Assembly: GCF_003254395.2 (NCBI RefSeq)
Contig: NC_037650.1
Span: 2,852,001 to 2,916,000 of the forward strand
Reading direction: 5' to 3'
Origin: Apis mellifera
Taxonomy: Eukaryota; Arthropoda; Insecta; Hymenoptera; Apidae
Length of the DNA stretch: 64,000 bases
Position numbers and translations under genes: made by a program. The notes under the pieces are model-generated. The model saw only the letters and a program-made list of their open reading frames with translations. It was not told the DNA's origin and searched no databases. Each line of letters begins with the position of its first letter. Within the stretch, counting starts at the first letter, position 1. Below, one piece after another: positions 1 to 12,747 of the stretch.

Positions 1-1619
1 AAAAGAAAAAATAAGATAAAAAAAATTATTTATCGTTGATAATCATATTTTCAACAATTTGATTCCTCGATGCAAAGAGATATAAAATTTTGATGATTGT
101 ACACGTAGATTATTAGCTATAAATCAATCGGTAAAGAAGAACAAAAATCATCGAGAAAAAGTCAAGGACATCGTATAAATTTTTAATGAGTCGTTCCGAT
201 ACCGTTGGAGCGGCCTCGCTATGGTAGTAGGATGGAACTGTGAATATGTGGGACGCCACGTATGGTCCCGGTCATTGGGATGAACATGTATGGTCATCGA
301 ACGTGTGTCTAGTTCTTAGGGACGTGTGTCGAACGAATCGAAACTATGCCACCAACCGGGAATTGTTCCAACATTTCGAACAATCATGCATGATTATCAT
401 GTTTGATTATAAAATCTGATTTTTCTTTCTTATCTTTTTAATATCGTTGATATTTCCGAAGTCTGAATACATTGTTGATAATTTTTCGAAACTTGATATC
501 ATGAAGTTTGAAATTTGTTGACGTGAAACAAGTCGTGGTGCAAAATAATAATTATACAGAATTGTTTTGCACGATACAACTTCTGCACTCTAATCCACTA
601 ATATGAGTTGAGGATAGAAAAAAAAAATCTCGTGAAATAAATAGCTTAGTATTTGATTTCTATCTGTTGGTAATTTAATCGCATGGTTACGCATATATTT
701 TCTTGCTTATATTTTATTGCGTGTATTAAGACTATTTGCAGCAACCGAAAGCAAGGCGCTCTTTATTTACAAGCGAATGTAAACGTCAACGGGCGTGTCT
801 CTGACTGCACGTGCGTGAACCAAAGAACGATGCTCACCGATGCCGATCAGTTAACGGTACCTTCGATTTCGACGGAGAATATCAGTGAAATATAGAAGAT
901 GTATGTTGTAAAATAAATATATATCGATAAAGAATTAATAATAATAATAACGTCACTATTCATAAATAGAAACTATTTTTTTTTTTGTTTTAAAATAATA
1001 GATAATAATTTGTTAATTATTTCAAGGAAATTACCGTTACGCAATTATTCCGTTGCAAATTTAACATCATAATGTAAATTATACAATTTGAAGCTACGTA
1101 TATTTTCTTATTTCTTGAAAGATTGTAAAAATATATTAGACGCAAAATTATGCAACGTTCAAAATCATGCGTTTAAAATAACAATACCGTGTAAAAGAAA
1201 CAGTGATCGTAGTGCTAAAAACAATAATGAATGTCTGCCAAAATCCAACGGGATTAACTACATCGCAAAAAATAAAACTTATTGCTAACCTAAAAGATAA
1301 ACATGTTCTTAAATCTGATATGTGATAAATTATAGTACAATATAGCTTTGAAACGCAGAAAGAATACGTTAATATTTACTAATATGCGATATTCTATTTT
1401 CGTCTCACTTATGTAAAAATATCTAATCACTTGTTTTAAAAAAATAAAATATAATTTTAAGAAAATTACAATACAACAAATTTTGCTATTATCGTAAAAA
1501 TTACTTTTGTAATGATATTCACCTATGCAATATAATTATATTTAATTTTATTGTCCATTTTATTCTCTATTGTAATTATGTATACATGAAAATTAAAAAC
1601 AATGTTATGTCGTACTCAC
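1..1619. other. AT-rich stretch, probably intron of the MARVEL-like gene
   Basis: This lies immediately 3' of the exon at 1620-1793 on the minus strand and should be its first intron. Most of it is AT-rich with no supported exon. A GC-richer island at about 185-375 stands out from its flanks, but every frame on both strands is interrupted by stops and I cannot assign it. A 70-codon open frame at 683-895 (+) has no recognisable motif and I do not treat it as a gene. Confidence 0.4.
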
Positions 1620-1793
1620 CACTTGTACAAGTTTAATAATACCGGGTATCGTCATGAAGTAGGGCACGTTCAATTTAATGTCTGCTAGAGGGCTAGGTTG
1701 AACCGGTTCTGTCTTCACGGTAGGCACCTGTCGAGGATTGTTGCTGGGATTGTTGCTGGAACCGTCCATCGTCACAACGGTCTCCGACATCAT
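1620..1793 (-). CDS. First coding exon of a probable MARVEL-domain (CKLF/plasmolipin-like) membrane protein, partial
   Basis: The exon encodes 58 residues. A polar, Asn/Pro/Thr-rich cytoplasmic N-terminus (MMSETVVTMDGSSNN...) leads into KLNVPYFMTIPGIIKLVQV, which resembles the start of the first membrane helix in MARVEL-domain proteins. The exon ends at a good splice donor: reading the minus strand, ...CAAGTG is followed by GTGAGT at 1619-1614. Phase is 0. The rest of the gene must lie to the left, outside the window or unrecognised in 1-1600. The region 1794-2060 upstream is GC-richer and probably holds the 5'UTR and promoter, in divergent orientation to syntenin. The family call rests on this short segment only. 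Confidence 0.5.
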
Positions 1794-3287
1794 TACGATT
1801 ATTTACAATTACGTTTTCTTCGCGGTATACCACGAGCTTTATTAATTTGGAATATATTCGACAATAAAAAAAAATACTAATGTGAACACTATTAGAAATG
1901 AAGGAAACCGGAATCGCAGTGTCAAATCTAAAACACCTGTTGTTAGATCACTACGGCCCTCACGGAGGCCTCACTACTGAATACCAACTAACTCATGTAT
2001 AAGCCAGCGACCCGCTATTCCCCTACCCACTATTCTATTTTCCCCCACTTTTATACCATTCCTTCTTTAACTTGTCAACGAAGTTGAATTCAATCGCCAT
2101 GTTTTATGTTTTCCGGTCTTTTTCTTCTTGATCATGTCAAGCGATATATATATATATGTTTCATTAAATTTTATGTATAATTTCCTAAAAATAATTTTTT
2201 TTATATTTTTTCAATTTTCTTTTTAATCTAATTTATTTTACTTTAATTTCTTATTTGAAATTATAAAATTATGATATGAAATCGTATTATATAAAATGTA
2301 TATAAATAATAAATATTATAATAATATTATAAATAAATATTATATATAAAAATCTATTTAATAATCATACAAAATAATTTTTGCATTAACATTATATATA
2401 TTTAGTTGATAAAATTTTAAAATATTTTAATATTAACGAATCTTGTTTTAAAAATGAAATAGTTAAAATTTAATCAATAATTATTTATATATTTATGAAT
2501 GCATTAGCATTATATATATTTAGTTGATAAAATTTTAAAATATTTTAATATTTTATAATATTTTATAATATTAACAAATCTTGTTTTAAAAATGAAATAG
2601 TTAAAATTTAATCAATAATTATTTATATATTTATGAATATTCTATCACATCGAAAAGTAAAAAAAATTATTTGCAATTTTATTTTATTTAGATTGATTTT
2701 ATTGATTAATTTTACGATGAATTTTTAAATTGTAGCACTTTTACATGGTTATAAGAGAATGTGAAAGATGATTGGTAAGGAAAAATGGAAAGGGTAATAC
2801 GTAATGGCACATGAAGATAAAGCGATCCAATCACTTGTTTGTAATGTCACGTTATATATAATGACTTAAACCAATCAATACATTGCATTATCAGAATTGA
2901 TGTTAACACGAACCAATAGCAAAGTTATTTTGTTCATCACTTGTAGTTTATCAATGATACTTTAAGTATTTATCGTGACGTGTACCTTCGTTGACGTATA
3001 CATAAAGTAGTGCAATACCAAATAAAAATTATTGTAATATAAGCATCACATATTATCAGTTGTTTTTTAAAGGTAAAATATCTAAACATTTCTATATATA
3101 AACATTCATGCAGAAATCCTTAAATAACAATACATCATGTCGATATATATATTATATTATTTATAATATTTTTGGTGTTGTTATTGTAATAAATAATTTA
3201 GTTTTCTGTTATCTTATATTCTTCAATTAATTAAAAAATTGTTCTTATTTATTTATTTATATTTTATGTTGATATATTTATTTTTAG
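1794..3287. other. Divergent intergenic region between the MARVEL-like gene and syntenin
   Basis: This region probably contains both promoters. The left part (1880-2070) is GC-richer and the middle is strongly AT-rich. A likely 5'UTR exon of syntenin ends at about 3072 with a donor (AAAG then GTAAAA at 3073), matching the acceptor at 3286-3287. No coding exon is seen. Confidence 0.4.
2383..2640. repeat. Two-copy AT-rich direct duplication
   Basis: The copies begin GCATTAACATTATATATA (2383) and GCATTAGCATTATATATA (2501), an offset of 118 bp. They run in parallel to about 2640. The second copy carries an internal expansion of an ATTTTATAAT motif of roughly 20 bp. No coding content. Confidence 0.8.
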
Positions 3288-3302
3288 AAAAATTTATGCA
3301 AA

Positions 3303-4717
3303 ATGTCTTTATATCCAACGCTCGAGGACATGAAAGTAGATCATATGATGAAGGTAAGATAGATTAATTAGAAAAAATTATCTACATAGTATTTGTGACA
3401 TTGTAATTAACTTATATAATTTGTTATTTTTATAGGCTCAACTACAAAGAGAATCACAATATAATGTTCCACCTATATCACATGAACAAACTGGTCCATC
3501 TGCACCTGTTTATAATTCTCTTTCTACTGCATTGTATCCTTCATTGGGAAAATATATGGATTTAGAATTTACTGAAGAAATGATAGCACAAAATATGCCT
3601 GAATATTCTCTTGTAAATCGTACTGTAAATATACATGATATAATTTATATTATAGAAACTATATTTTAAAAATCTACATTTCAGATGACAGTAAATAATT
3701 CTACAACTTCAGGTTCTTTACCAGGCATAATTGCACCTTTGTCTGGACAATCTTTAGGACTACAGAGAGCACAAGTTACAAATGGAATAAGAGAAGTATG
3801 AAATAATAGATCATTTATGTTTACATGTATGCATTTAATGTATATATTAAAATTGATATGATATAAATAATTATCATATATCTTAAAAAAGCATAGTTTT
3901 TGTCAAAATTTCTGATTCTATCATTTTATATATTTTTTTTATTAGTTGATACTATGCAAAGATAAAGATGGGAAAATTGGTTTAAGAGTGCATGCTGTAA
4001 ATAATGGCATCTTTGTATGCCTAGTAAGTCAAAATTCACCTGCTGCACTTGCTGGATTACGATTTGGAGATCAAATTTTGAGTATCAACGATGTTTTTGT
4101 TGCTGGATATACAATGGAACAAGTACATAAAATGTTACGAAATGCTGATATTAATGGTATTAAAGTAGTAGTAAGAGATAGGTTAGTTAATATTGATTAT
4201 ATAATATATAATTTCAATATTTTTTATTTAATATTTTATTGATTTTAGACCATTTGAACGCACAGTGACAATGCACAAGGATAGTACGGGACATATTGGA
4301 TTCCAATTTAAAAATGGAAAAATAATTGCATTAGTAAAAGATTCTTCAGCTGCTAGAAATGGACTTTTAACAGATCACCAAATATTGGAAGTTAATGGAA
4401 AGGTTTGTGACATGTATAAGATTTACATGCACAATTCAAATTTCAATAAATTTAAAAAATATTCTTTTTTTTTTAGAATGTTATAGGTTTAATGGATAAA
4501 GAAATAACGGCAGAAATTGAAAATGGTGGAAATATAATCACAATAACAATTATTCCATCATATATTTATGATCATATGATTAAAAAGTATATGTCCATTA
4601 ATATAGAATATTATGTGTAATATATCATATTGCAAATTTTTAATCACAATTATTTTTTTTAGAATGAACAACAGTTTATTGAAAACTTTAATGGATCATT
4701 CTGTGCCAGATGTTTAA
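3303..4717 (+). CDS. Sdcbp: Syntenin (tandem PDZ scaffold)
   Basis: Seven coding exons: 3303-3353, 3436-3612, 3685-3795, 3946-4181, 4249-4402, 4477-4586 and 4663-4717. Phase is continuous and the product is 297 residues, about the length of human syntenin-1. The N-terminal region carries LYPTL (residues 3-7) and LYPSL (50-54), the LYPxL motifs known in this family to bind ALIX. Two PDZ domains follow at roughly 113-192 ([25 protein letters not shown]) and 197-272 ([29 protein letters not shown]). The C-terminal tail ends LMDHSVPDV. Known members bind syndecan tails and PIP2 at the plasma membrane and drive exosome biogenesis with ALIX. The first exon is preceded by an acceptor, so the start codon lies in exon 2 of the transcript. 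TRAPPC9 follows on the same strand after 1.5 kb of AT-rich DNA. Confidence 0.93.
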
Positions 4718-6224
4718 GATAAAGACCAGGTATAGTACTGCGTTTATATTTACAGTATTGATAAACATTTTAATTAATATCTTTATAATAGTTATGTCTT
4801 AATTTTTTAACTAAAAAAAATATAAAAAAAATAGTTGAAGTTTCTCATAGATATACGCATTTAAATTGTTTTTTACATTTTCATAATATTACACATAATA
4901 AATATCTAATATTTTATTAATTGTGTTATTTACAATATATATAATATAATAATTATTTATTATTATTTACTATATGTAAGATATTTTTGTTATATAAAAA
5001 TATATTTTAATCAATATTTTATCCTTTTAGAAAGAAAAGAAAAAAATAAAAAAAAAAAATAGTTTATAAATTTTTTTTATATTAATAATTCAATTTAAAT
5101 AAAAATCTTTGAATAATTATATTCAATTATATATATATATACAAATTATATATATTACTTGTATAATATATATCTGCGCACATTTAAATAATTTTTTCTA
5201 AATTTTTAATGTATACATACTTTTTTAATGTATTTTCACTTAATTTTAAATTTTAAATTTTTATTTTTTTCTTTTTTATAATAATATATTTCATTCTATC
5301 TACTCTTTTATATAGTAAAAATTGTTAAATTAAAGTAAGATTTTGTACCTTACTTTTTTAATGTGCCAATTTTCTGTATAATATATGTATATCTATTAAT
5401 AGATAAAGATAATATATGTATGTAATACATTGAATAAAATTTATGCTCGCAAAAATCAAAAGTTTCAAATTTAATATTTATATTTTATTCTTATCTATTA
5501 TATTCTTATTTATTAAAATTTATATTATTTATCTTTTACATTTAAAAAGCAATTATCATTTTGGTAATCAATTTTGCATAGGCTTTGAAAATATATAAGT
5601 AATATTAATAATACTATAATAAATGTATTTTTTTCCACTTAAGGCGAGATTTATATTTCCTAGAAATTAAAACGTTTCTTGGAATTGTCAAAAATTTCAA
5701 TAATAATATTTATAATTTCCATGTATCAAAATATACATTTTTTTTTTTTTTTTTTACTAAAAATTCAATAAAATTTATATTAAAGCTTTAATAAAATAAA
5801 ATATAATTACGTTGATAAACAATGTGGATTTTATTAGTTTCGAAAACTTTCATTTATTATAGAAAACATATTTCGAAAAAGGTTAACAAATTCATTCTTT
5901 TGCAATAATTACTAATACGAATACGAGTGTTACTTGATAAACTTCTTGCAACGCACGCGCATTTGATCTGTTTGTTGAACATGGCAGTTGTTTTATTAAT
6001 CATGTTTGCTAATATAGCACAACAATTATCAAAATGAAATGAAATATTAAATATTTGTAAAATGAATACAAAATTTGACTATTGGGTTAAAGAATTGTTA
6101 TGTATCTGTTATTATCTATTATTATGTGAACTTATAAGTACCGTAAAATACTACTAAGTAGTGAGTGATATAAATGCGCTCGGCTATTAGCGTTATTTTG
6201 TCGAGTCCAGTACCCGACAACAAG
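4718..6224. other. AT-rich intergenic region, syntenin 3'UTR to TRAPPC9 5' end
   Basis: Very AT-rich with many homopolymer runs. It holds the syntenin 3'UTR, with several AATAAA matches (one at 5433-5438), and the TRAPPC9 promoter. I see no coding exon or RNA gene. Confidence 0.4.
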
Positions 6225-9200
6225 ATGTCTCATCCCGATTACGAACAAACTGCACATGATCATGCAGCATTGCTTTTACTTTTGAGACCTATTGGTACAC
6301 AAATCAAACAAAAGACTATTACCAGGTTATGTGAACGGATAATTAAAACAGGCAGTAGATTTTCTGTTGCTGATTCTACTGGTGGAACACGTGAAATTCT
6401 TGCTAGATTCGTTAGGGAACATCCTGTTGAAAATAACGATTGGGGAGATTTCCAAACTCACAGAAGATTATTAGGATTAATTACTTTTGGCAAATATGAC
6501 AATCAAGCAGAATTAAATGAGTTATGTAGAGTTCATGAAACTTTAAAAGTGAAATACAGTGCAACATTATATGATTCACGTGCTATTCTTTTTGGACCAT
6601 TAGAATCAAATAATGTACACGAACCGCCAACATCATTTAGTACACCTTTGAATTTTAAAACTAGAGCAGTATTTTATACAGATGAGACATGTCCTGATCT
6701 TGAAGTTCATGTAATGGAGTGTCTAAATTCTTTATTCTGGATTTTAGAATCTAAAAGATTAGAAAGATCTAGAGAAAAAATAGACAGAGTCTCTCTCTTG
6801 TTGGCACCATTTGAAAAAAAAGATTTTATAGGATTAGATCTGGAATCTAGAAATAATAGAAAAAGATGTGTAGGCCGTATGACAAAACATTTAGGTGATT
6901 TGTGTCTTCAAGCTGGTCTACCAGCAGATGCCTTGAGTAATTATAATTCTGCAGCTAGTGTATTACAAGCTGTAAATGATTGGTTATGGCTAGGAGCAGC
7001 ATTTGAAGGTTTATGTGCAGCATCTGCTTTAGTGTTATATCCAAATATGTGTAGAAGTCTTCCATTACAAAGAAATTCTTCCCTTCAAGAAGGTAGTCCA
7101 GGTAAGCAAAGGTATGTATAAAGTAAAATAATTTAAGATATGAAACTTTGATATCTTACATAATATAGATAATAATTTATTATTATATTTAGAAGAGGTT
7201 CACAAGCTATAGCTACTTTATTATCACCACCAGCTATAGAAATAGTAAAAAGTAATATGCCACATATTTTATTACCTGAAGAAATATCAAAAAAATATCG
7301 TGAGGCAATAGTTCACTATAGCAAATATCAATATGCTGGAATAATTGAGACAGAAGCTAGCTTTAAAGCTACAAGAATTTCAATAGAACAAAATTGTACT
7401 TTACAAGCTGCTTCTTATTTAAATAATGTCATACTTATAAACTTGCCATTGAGTGAGCAAGAAAAAGTATGTGACATAATCTGGAATGTTATTGATTTAT
7501 TAAATATCAAAATATAACAATAATTCTGCAATATTGTAGATTGATCGGTTTACCACATTATCAGATTTATATACAAGTTTTGGTTTTATAAGAAAAGCAT
7601 CCTTTTGCTTAAGATTAGCTGCAACACGACATGTATCTCAAAATAATCCTAATCCAGATTGGCAACAATGTTATAATTTGATGCTACAAGCAACTTCTGG
7701 ATTTAAATTATCTTTAGATCCGGTTGATATGTCTCCTGGTAATTTCTTTTTATAGATCGATAAATTTTCATTGTGCTATGATGAAAATATTAAATAAAAA
7801 TTTATTTGTATAGAATGTCATAGAGGTTGGCCTATTATTCAAATTCAAGTTATAAATGAACTTGTTACTGCTGCTAATCGTATGGGTAATCCAGCATTAG
7901 CAACAAGACATATGACATTCTTACTTCAAACAATGTACAATTATTTAACTCCTAACGAACGTAAAGAAACTGCTTTGCAACTTCAAAATGTATCTCAACA
8001 ATGCGAAGGCGCTCCTGTACCTCTTGTAAGTTTCAAGGAAAAATGAAGATATTTTTCAGAATTGTTAATCAAATTGTTCTAATAGGTTTTAGATTCTGGT
8101 ACAGTTATACCTCCTGCTAATTTAACGAATATTCCGAAAACTAAATCATTTATTTTAAAAAATATGCAACCGCATCTTCAACCTCAAAAAATCGAAAGAG
8201 TGAAAGAAGATCATGGTCCATTTTTATTTACACCAATTAATTTCGGATCATTAGAAAGAAAAAATATATCTAAAAGTAAAGTTGGTACGTACATTTGTTA
8301 GACGTTACCTATAAAATTATATTTATTGTAAAATAATGATTACAGATTATTTATGGGTAGAAGGTGATATTTGCGAAGTATCAATGCAACTTATTAATCC
8401 TTTGCCGTTTGAACTTCACGTTTCTAACATGAGACTCCTTACAAACGGCGTAGTATTTGAATCAATTCCTGAAAGTATTACACTTCCTGCTGAATCAGGA
8501 CCAATTGCGGTAACGTTAGCTGGCAATCCTAAAGAAATCGGAGATTTAGAAATTCTTGGTTTTAGTACGCATACATTGGGAGTGAAATCAAATTGTAGAT
8601 TAAGATATATGGAGGAAATGAGTCATTCTCAATATACAGTTGAAGTAGTTCCAGCTTTACCGAGAATAGAAGTAGCTACAAGTTTACCTCAAACTGCAAG
8701 TTTTTGTTCTGGAGACAATATAGTAACTAGTGCAAGTATATCATTATATGGCGGAGAAAGGTATATTCTATTAAATAAATAAAACATCGATTACATATTT
8801 TTTTCTATAGAACTTAATAATGTTACAGTGCCGAATGTACTATAACGATTAAAAATAACGGTCAACTTCCTATCGAAACAATCGAATTATCAGTACAATC
8901 AACATTAGACACGTTAACTGAAAGTAAAATATTTAAATGGAACGATGAAAATTTAATGGCACAATTACCTTTAAAACCTGGCTCTAATGCTAGTTTTATT
9001 TTATATTTATATGCAGCTACCGATTTTATAGCACCTACATCTCGAAACGGTAATATTGAACAAAAACTGTTTCTATTCTTATTATTATTTTTTATAACAA
9101 TTATAATTTAATTGATTGCTAGATATTTTAAATATGTTTTCAGATACTAGTAGTAGTACATATGTTAGTCAACCCAGCAGTTTAATGTCTCATTCAGGAC

Positions 9201-10561
9201 ATAGTTCATTACCATCTAGATTAAGTTCTCCATCGCATACAAAGAGACAATCCGAATTAACTTCCTCATTCAGGTCAGGATTAAGTTCTCATTCAGGACA
9301 TTCTTCCTTAGCGAGTTCGCGTTTGTCTAAACTTGCAGTTCCATTGCATACCTCAAATGTTATTGAAGGTCAATTAAAAATAAAATATTCGGGTGGTGCA
9401 GGTTTAACGGCAGGTTATTGTCGTATTTCTTCAGTTTTTATCACAGTTGAGATGTTACCTAGTGTACAAATTACAAATTGGGATGTACTTCCAGCAGAAA
9501 CGTAAGTAGATAATATATTATTAGATTACGAATATATATATAAGATGTCGTAATATATAATATATATATTTTCAGACCATCACAATTTTATCTTGTATTA
9601 GATTTAACAAATATGACCAATCATGAAATGGAATTGTATTACACGGAAACTAAATGTATATACATGGAGGGAAAAGAACCTTGTAGAATCCCTGTCCCAG
9701 TTGATCGATGCCCATTGAATAAATTATCTATGGTAATTAAAAATCTTATTAATTTTCTTTATAATATAAAGAAAAGAAATATTTTTTTTTCTTGTATTTT
9801 ATTAATAGTTAAATGGAAACGGTGATATCGGAGAACTTCAAAAAGTTTGTTCCGAACATATTGCATCGTTAGTTGATTTACGTTGGCAATTATTGGGCAC
9901 AGAATCGACCGGAAAAGCGACTCTTTCTGGTATTACTCTTACCCAAGATATGTTAGATCTTGTTAGAATGAGCCCCCTACAATGGGGTACGTTTTACTAA
10001 TCATTGCACATAATCATTGCATAATCTTTCATTTAATGCTTCAATTAATAATTTCGTATGTTTTTCAGAGATTAAAATAAATGATACAGTTGTAAAGGCA
10101 CAAGATGAACTTACATGTAGCTTAGGTGAATGCGTTAGTGTCGGAATAGGAATATGTAATGCTTTAGAACATCCATTGAGTGATCTTATGTTATCTATCA
10201 ATTTTTATCAAGATCATCATAATGGCGTGAACAATTATCAACTAGAAACAAGATTATCCATTGCTGGTGCAAATAAAATTATGCTTCCAGCAGTAAGTTA
10301 CTTTATTGATAAAAAAAAAAATCTTAATAATATTCTTTATTGCTCTGATAACTTTGTTTCTTTTTCTAGTTACAGGAATATGGAAGAATTTATCACGAAT
10401 GCCGTGTAGTATTTTTTACAGCTGGTCAATATAAAATAGATATTCAATGTAGCAGTAAAGAATCAGCTCCAAATACACCGATTCTTTGTTCAGAATTAAT
10501 AAATGCTGGACACACTTGGCGTTATATACCATCAATAGAAATCACAGTTGACGATTATTAA
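6225..10561 (+). CDS. TRAPPC9: Trafficking protein particle complex subunit 9 (TRAPPC9/NIBP; fly Brunelleschi)
   Basis: Twelve exons: 6225-7111, 7193-7466, 7540-7738, 7814-8025, 8086-8284, 8346-8760, 8829-9049, 9144-9501, 9576-9732, 9809-9986, 10069-10292 and 10370-10561. Phase is maintained throughout and the product is 1171 residues, close to the human 1148. Diagnostic blocks in exon 1 include MSHPDYEQTAHDH, NDWGDFQTHRRLLGLITFGK, TLYDSRAILFG, PFEKKDFIGLD, KHLGDLCLQAG and WLWLGAAFEGLCAAS. The C-terminal half is beta-rich and contains a Ser/His-rich linker (exon 8, SHSGHSSL repeated). In the family this subunit belongs to the TRAPPII tether, which activates Rab GTPases at the trans-Golgi. I chose the ATG at 6225 because MSxPDY is the conserved start. 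An in-frame ATG at 6174 would add 17 residues. It is convergent with PIF1. Confidence 0.93.
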
Positions 10562-10890
10562 TATATATATATATATGAAATTATTAAATGCGTGATTTTG
10601 TAATATTTAATGAAAGGAAAAGAAAAAATAAAATATATTTATGCTTTGTTATGATGCAATTATATATAAAATTTAGAAACTTTTACTTTTTTTAATAAAT
10701 TGTAAAAAAAAAAAAAATGTGTTTTTAATTCTCTCATCTTCTCAACATAATTAAAACAATATAATTTTAATTAGTAGTCAAAGATAAAAAAAAAATTAAA
10801 ATTAAAATAATTAAAAATGAAATAAAATTATGAATGTAATAAAAATGTAAATAAGTAAAATAATATTTTATTTATACATGATTATTTCAT
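10562..10890. other. Convergent 3' regions of TRAPPC9 and PIF1
   Basis: A 330-bp gap shared by two converging transcripts. It is AT-rich with long A runs. AATAAA at 10627-10632 (+) is a plausible TRAPPC9 poly(A) signal, and TTTATT at 10867-10872 is AATAAA on the minus strand for PIF1. Nothing else is seen. Confidence 0.5.
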
Positions 10891-12747
10891 TTATATTTTT
10901 TGCTTTTTTCCTACAGGAATTATTTCCATTTCTTGTAAATTTCTTCTAAACTTTTTATAAAACATAAGTACATCAGAATGAGCCCATACTTGTTGATTAT
11001 TAAATTCTAAAACTCTTAAAGATTGCAAACTTTGTGCTCTTGAAAGAGCTACATATGACTGACCAGCATCAAATACTCTTGCAAGACACATTTCAACACA
11101 ATCTAGAGTTAAACCTTGACTTTTATGAATGGAAAAAGCCCATGCTAACTTTAATGGAATTTGTTTTCTACAAACAATAGTTCCTATATTTGTTTTTAAA
11201 TTCCATTTTTCGAGTTTTGCATGATATTGAATACCTGATTTAAATTGCACTATTGGAACATTATCTGCAAATTTAATAACCACCCCTCTTGCTCCATTCA
11301 CTAACCCATTAGAAACATTTATATTTTTTAACAACATTACTTGGGCACCTATTTTTAATATTAATTTATCAGGAACAGTCAATTGTTGATTCAATATTTT
11401 AGTCATTGATTGGTCGGAATCTTGTGCTATATAAGTTTTAGATTCACCTTTTAACTCATTTAATTGAAATTCATTAATTTCTTCAACTTCATTTACATGA
11501 GAACAAAGTCTTGTTGCTAAAATACCATTATTCTCTATTTTTTGTTTAGCTGTTGCCTTAAGAGTTTTTGCAATATCGTCTGTCACTCTACCTATTCTAA
11601 TATTATTTAAAATTTTGATAAATTCAGGATCTTTTTGTCTGTAAACAGTTTGTAATTCATAATTGAAATGTATACACTTTGTCCATGCATTACTTTGAAA
11701 ACAAAATTTTGCTTTCTTATCTTTCTTTGAAACTGGTGGTAATTGGAAAAAATCTCCACATAATATCAATTGTATTCCACCAAAAGGTCTTTCATTTTTA
11801 CGAATATGTCTAGCAACAGCTTCAATCTTATCAAAATAATCCCCATCTACCATAGAAATTTCATCTATGATTAAATGTTTCGTTTTTCTCCATAAAGTAG
11901 CAGAGGAACTACGAGAAGCCATTTCAAAACATCTTTCCGAATTTGCGGTTCCTAATCCAATTCCAGCGAATTGATGTAAAGTTATTCCGCCTATATGACA
12001 TGCCGCTACTCCGGTACTTGCTGTAGCAATCGTAACGTCAGGTGGAAGAGCTGCTATTATTTTTCTCAATAAGAAAGACTTTCCAGTACCTGCACTCCCA
12101 GTAAAAAATATATTTTTACCACGAAGTACTGCATCCAAGATTCTATTTTGTTCTTCCGAAACTTGTTCTATTGTTGGGTTTTCGTAGAGTTTTTTCGCAG
12201 TAGATGGTTTCAATTTATTTTCATTTTCATCGATTCGTTTTCTCTTTTTAACAGCGCTAGGGGATGGTGTCGTAGTGGTTGCACGTGATACAACGAGAGC
12301 TTTCTCTTTAGCTCTATTTTTTTCGGTACTTGTAGCGGGACTAATTTCTTGATAACCAACGAACGGTTTATTAGAAAGTAATTTTTCTTTTAACGAATTT
12401 TTCACTTTATCTTCTTGATCCGAGATCTTGATGTATATCATTTTCAAAAAATTGATTAATTGAGATGTCGGTGCATTCGATAAAAATAGTGTACAATTTT
12501 CTTTTTTAAATTTAATAGAAGCTTTTCCTTCCGTCATAAATTTATTAAAAACCGATATAGATATTAGCGATAATTTCGTGATTGTGTTTGCTTTCTCTGC
12601 ACGTATCTCGATATAAATTTCACGAAAATTGTTTCGAATTAAGCGTAAAGTTGCTGATCGATGATTTGTTTTCTTTACAATCGAACCTTGTGAATTAGTC
12701 CATTCGATTACAACAGAACACGTCACTGAACAATTGTCTTGATCCAT
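10891..12747 (-). CDS. PIF1: ATP-dependent DNA helicase PIF1
   Basis: A single intronless frame of 618 residues. Residues 1-110 form an N-terminal beta-rich domain with VIEWTNSQG and LRLIRNNFREIYIEI. A basic low-complexity linker follows at about 140-190 with KKRKR, a likely nuclear localisation signal. The superfamily 1B helicase core starts near 195. Walker A is GSAGTGKS at 217-224, then ATASTGVAACHIGGITLHQF, Walker B is DEIS at about 295-298, then LCGDFFQLPP, AWAFSIHKSQGLT and YVALSRAQSLQSL near the C-terminus. Family members are 5'-3' helicases that unwind G-quadruplexes and act at forks, telomeres and mitochondria. The core looks intact. The lack of introns contrasts with its neighbours and could reflect an old retroposition, or simply the ancestral state. 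A palindromic E2F-like site lies 167-194 bp upstream of the ATG. Confidence 0.95.
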   Translation of the reverse strand: MDQDNCSVTCSVVIEWTNSQGSIVKKTNHRSATLRLIRNNFREIYIEIRAEKANTITKLSLISISVFNKFMTEGKASIKFKKENCTLFLSNAPTSQLINFLKMIYIKISDQEDKVKNSLKEKLLSNKPFVGYQEISPATSTEKNRAKEKALVVSRATTTTPSPSAVKKRKRIDENENKLKPSTAKKLYENPTIEQVSEEQNRILDAVLRGKNIFFTGSAGTGKSFLLRKIIAALPPDVTIATASTGVAACHIGGITLHQFAGIGLGTANSERCFEMASRSSSATLWRKTKHLIIDEISMVDGDYFDKIEAVARHIRKNERPFGGIQLILCGDFFQLPPVSKKDKKAKFCFQSNAWTKCIHFNYELQTVYRQKDPEFIKILNNIRIGRVTDDIAKTLKATAKQKIENNGILATRLCSHVNEVEEINEFQLNELKGESKTYIAQDSDQSMTKILNQQLTVPDKLILKIGAQVMLLKNINVSNGLVNGARGVVIKFADNVPIVQFKSGIQYHAKLEKWNLKTNIGTIVCRKQIPLKLAWAFSIHKSQGLTLDCVEMCLARVFDAGQSYVALSRAQSLQSLRVLEFNNQQVWAHSDVLMFYKKFRRNLQEMEIIPVGKKQKI

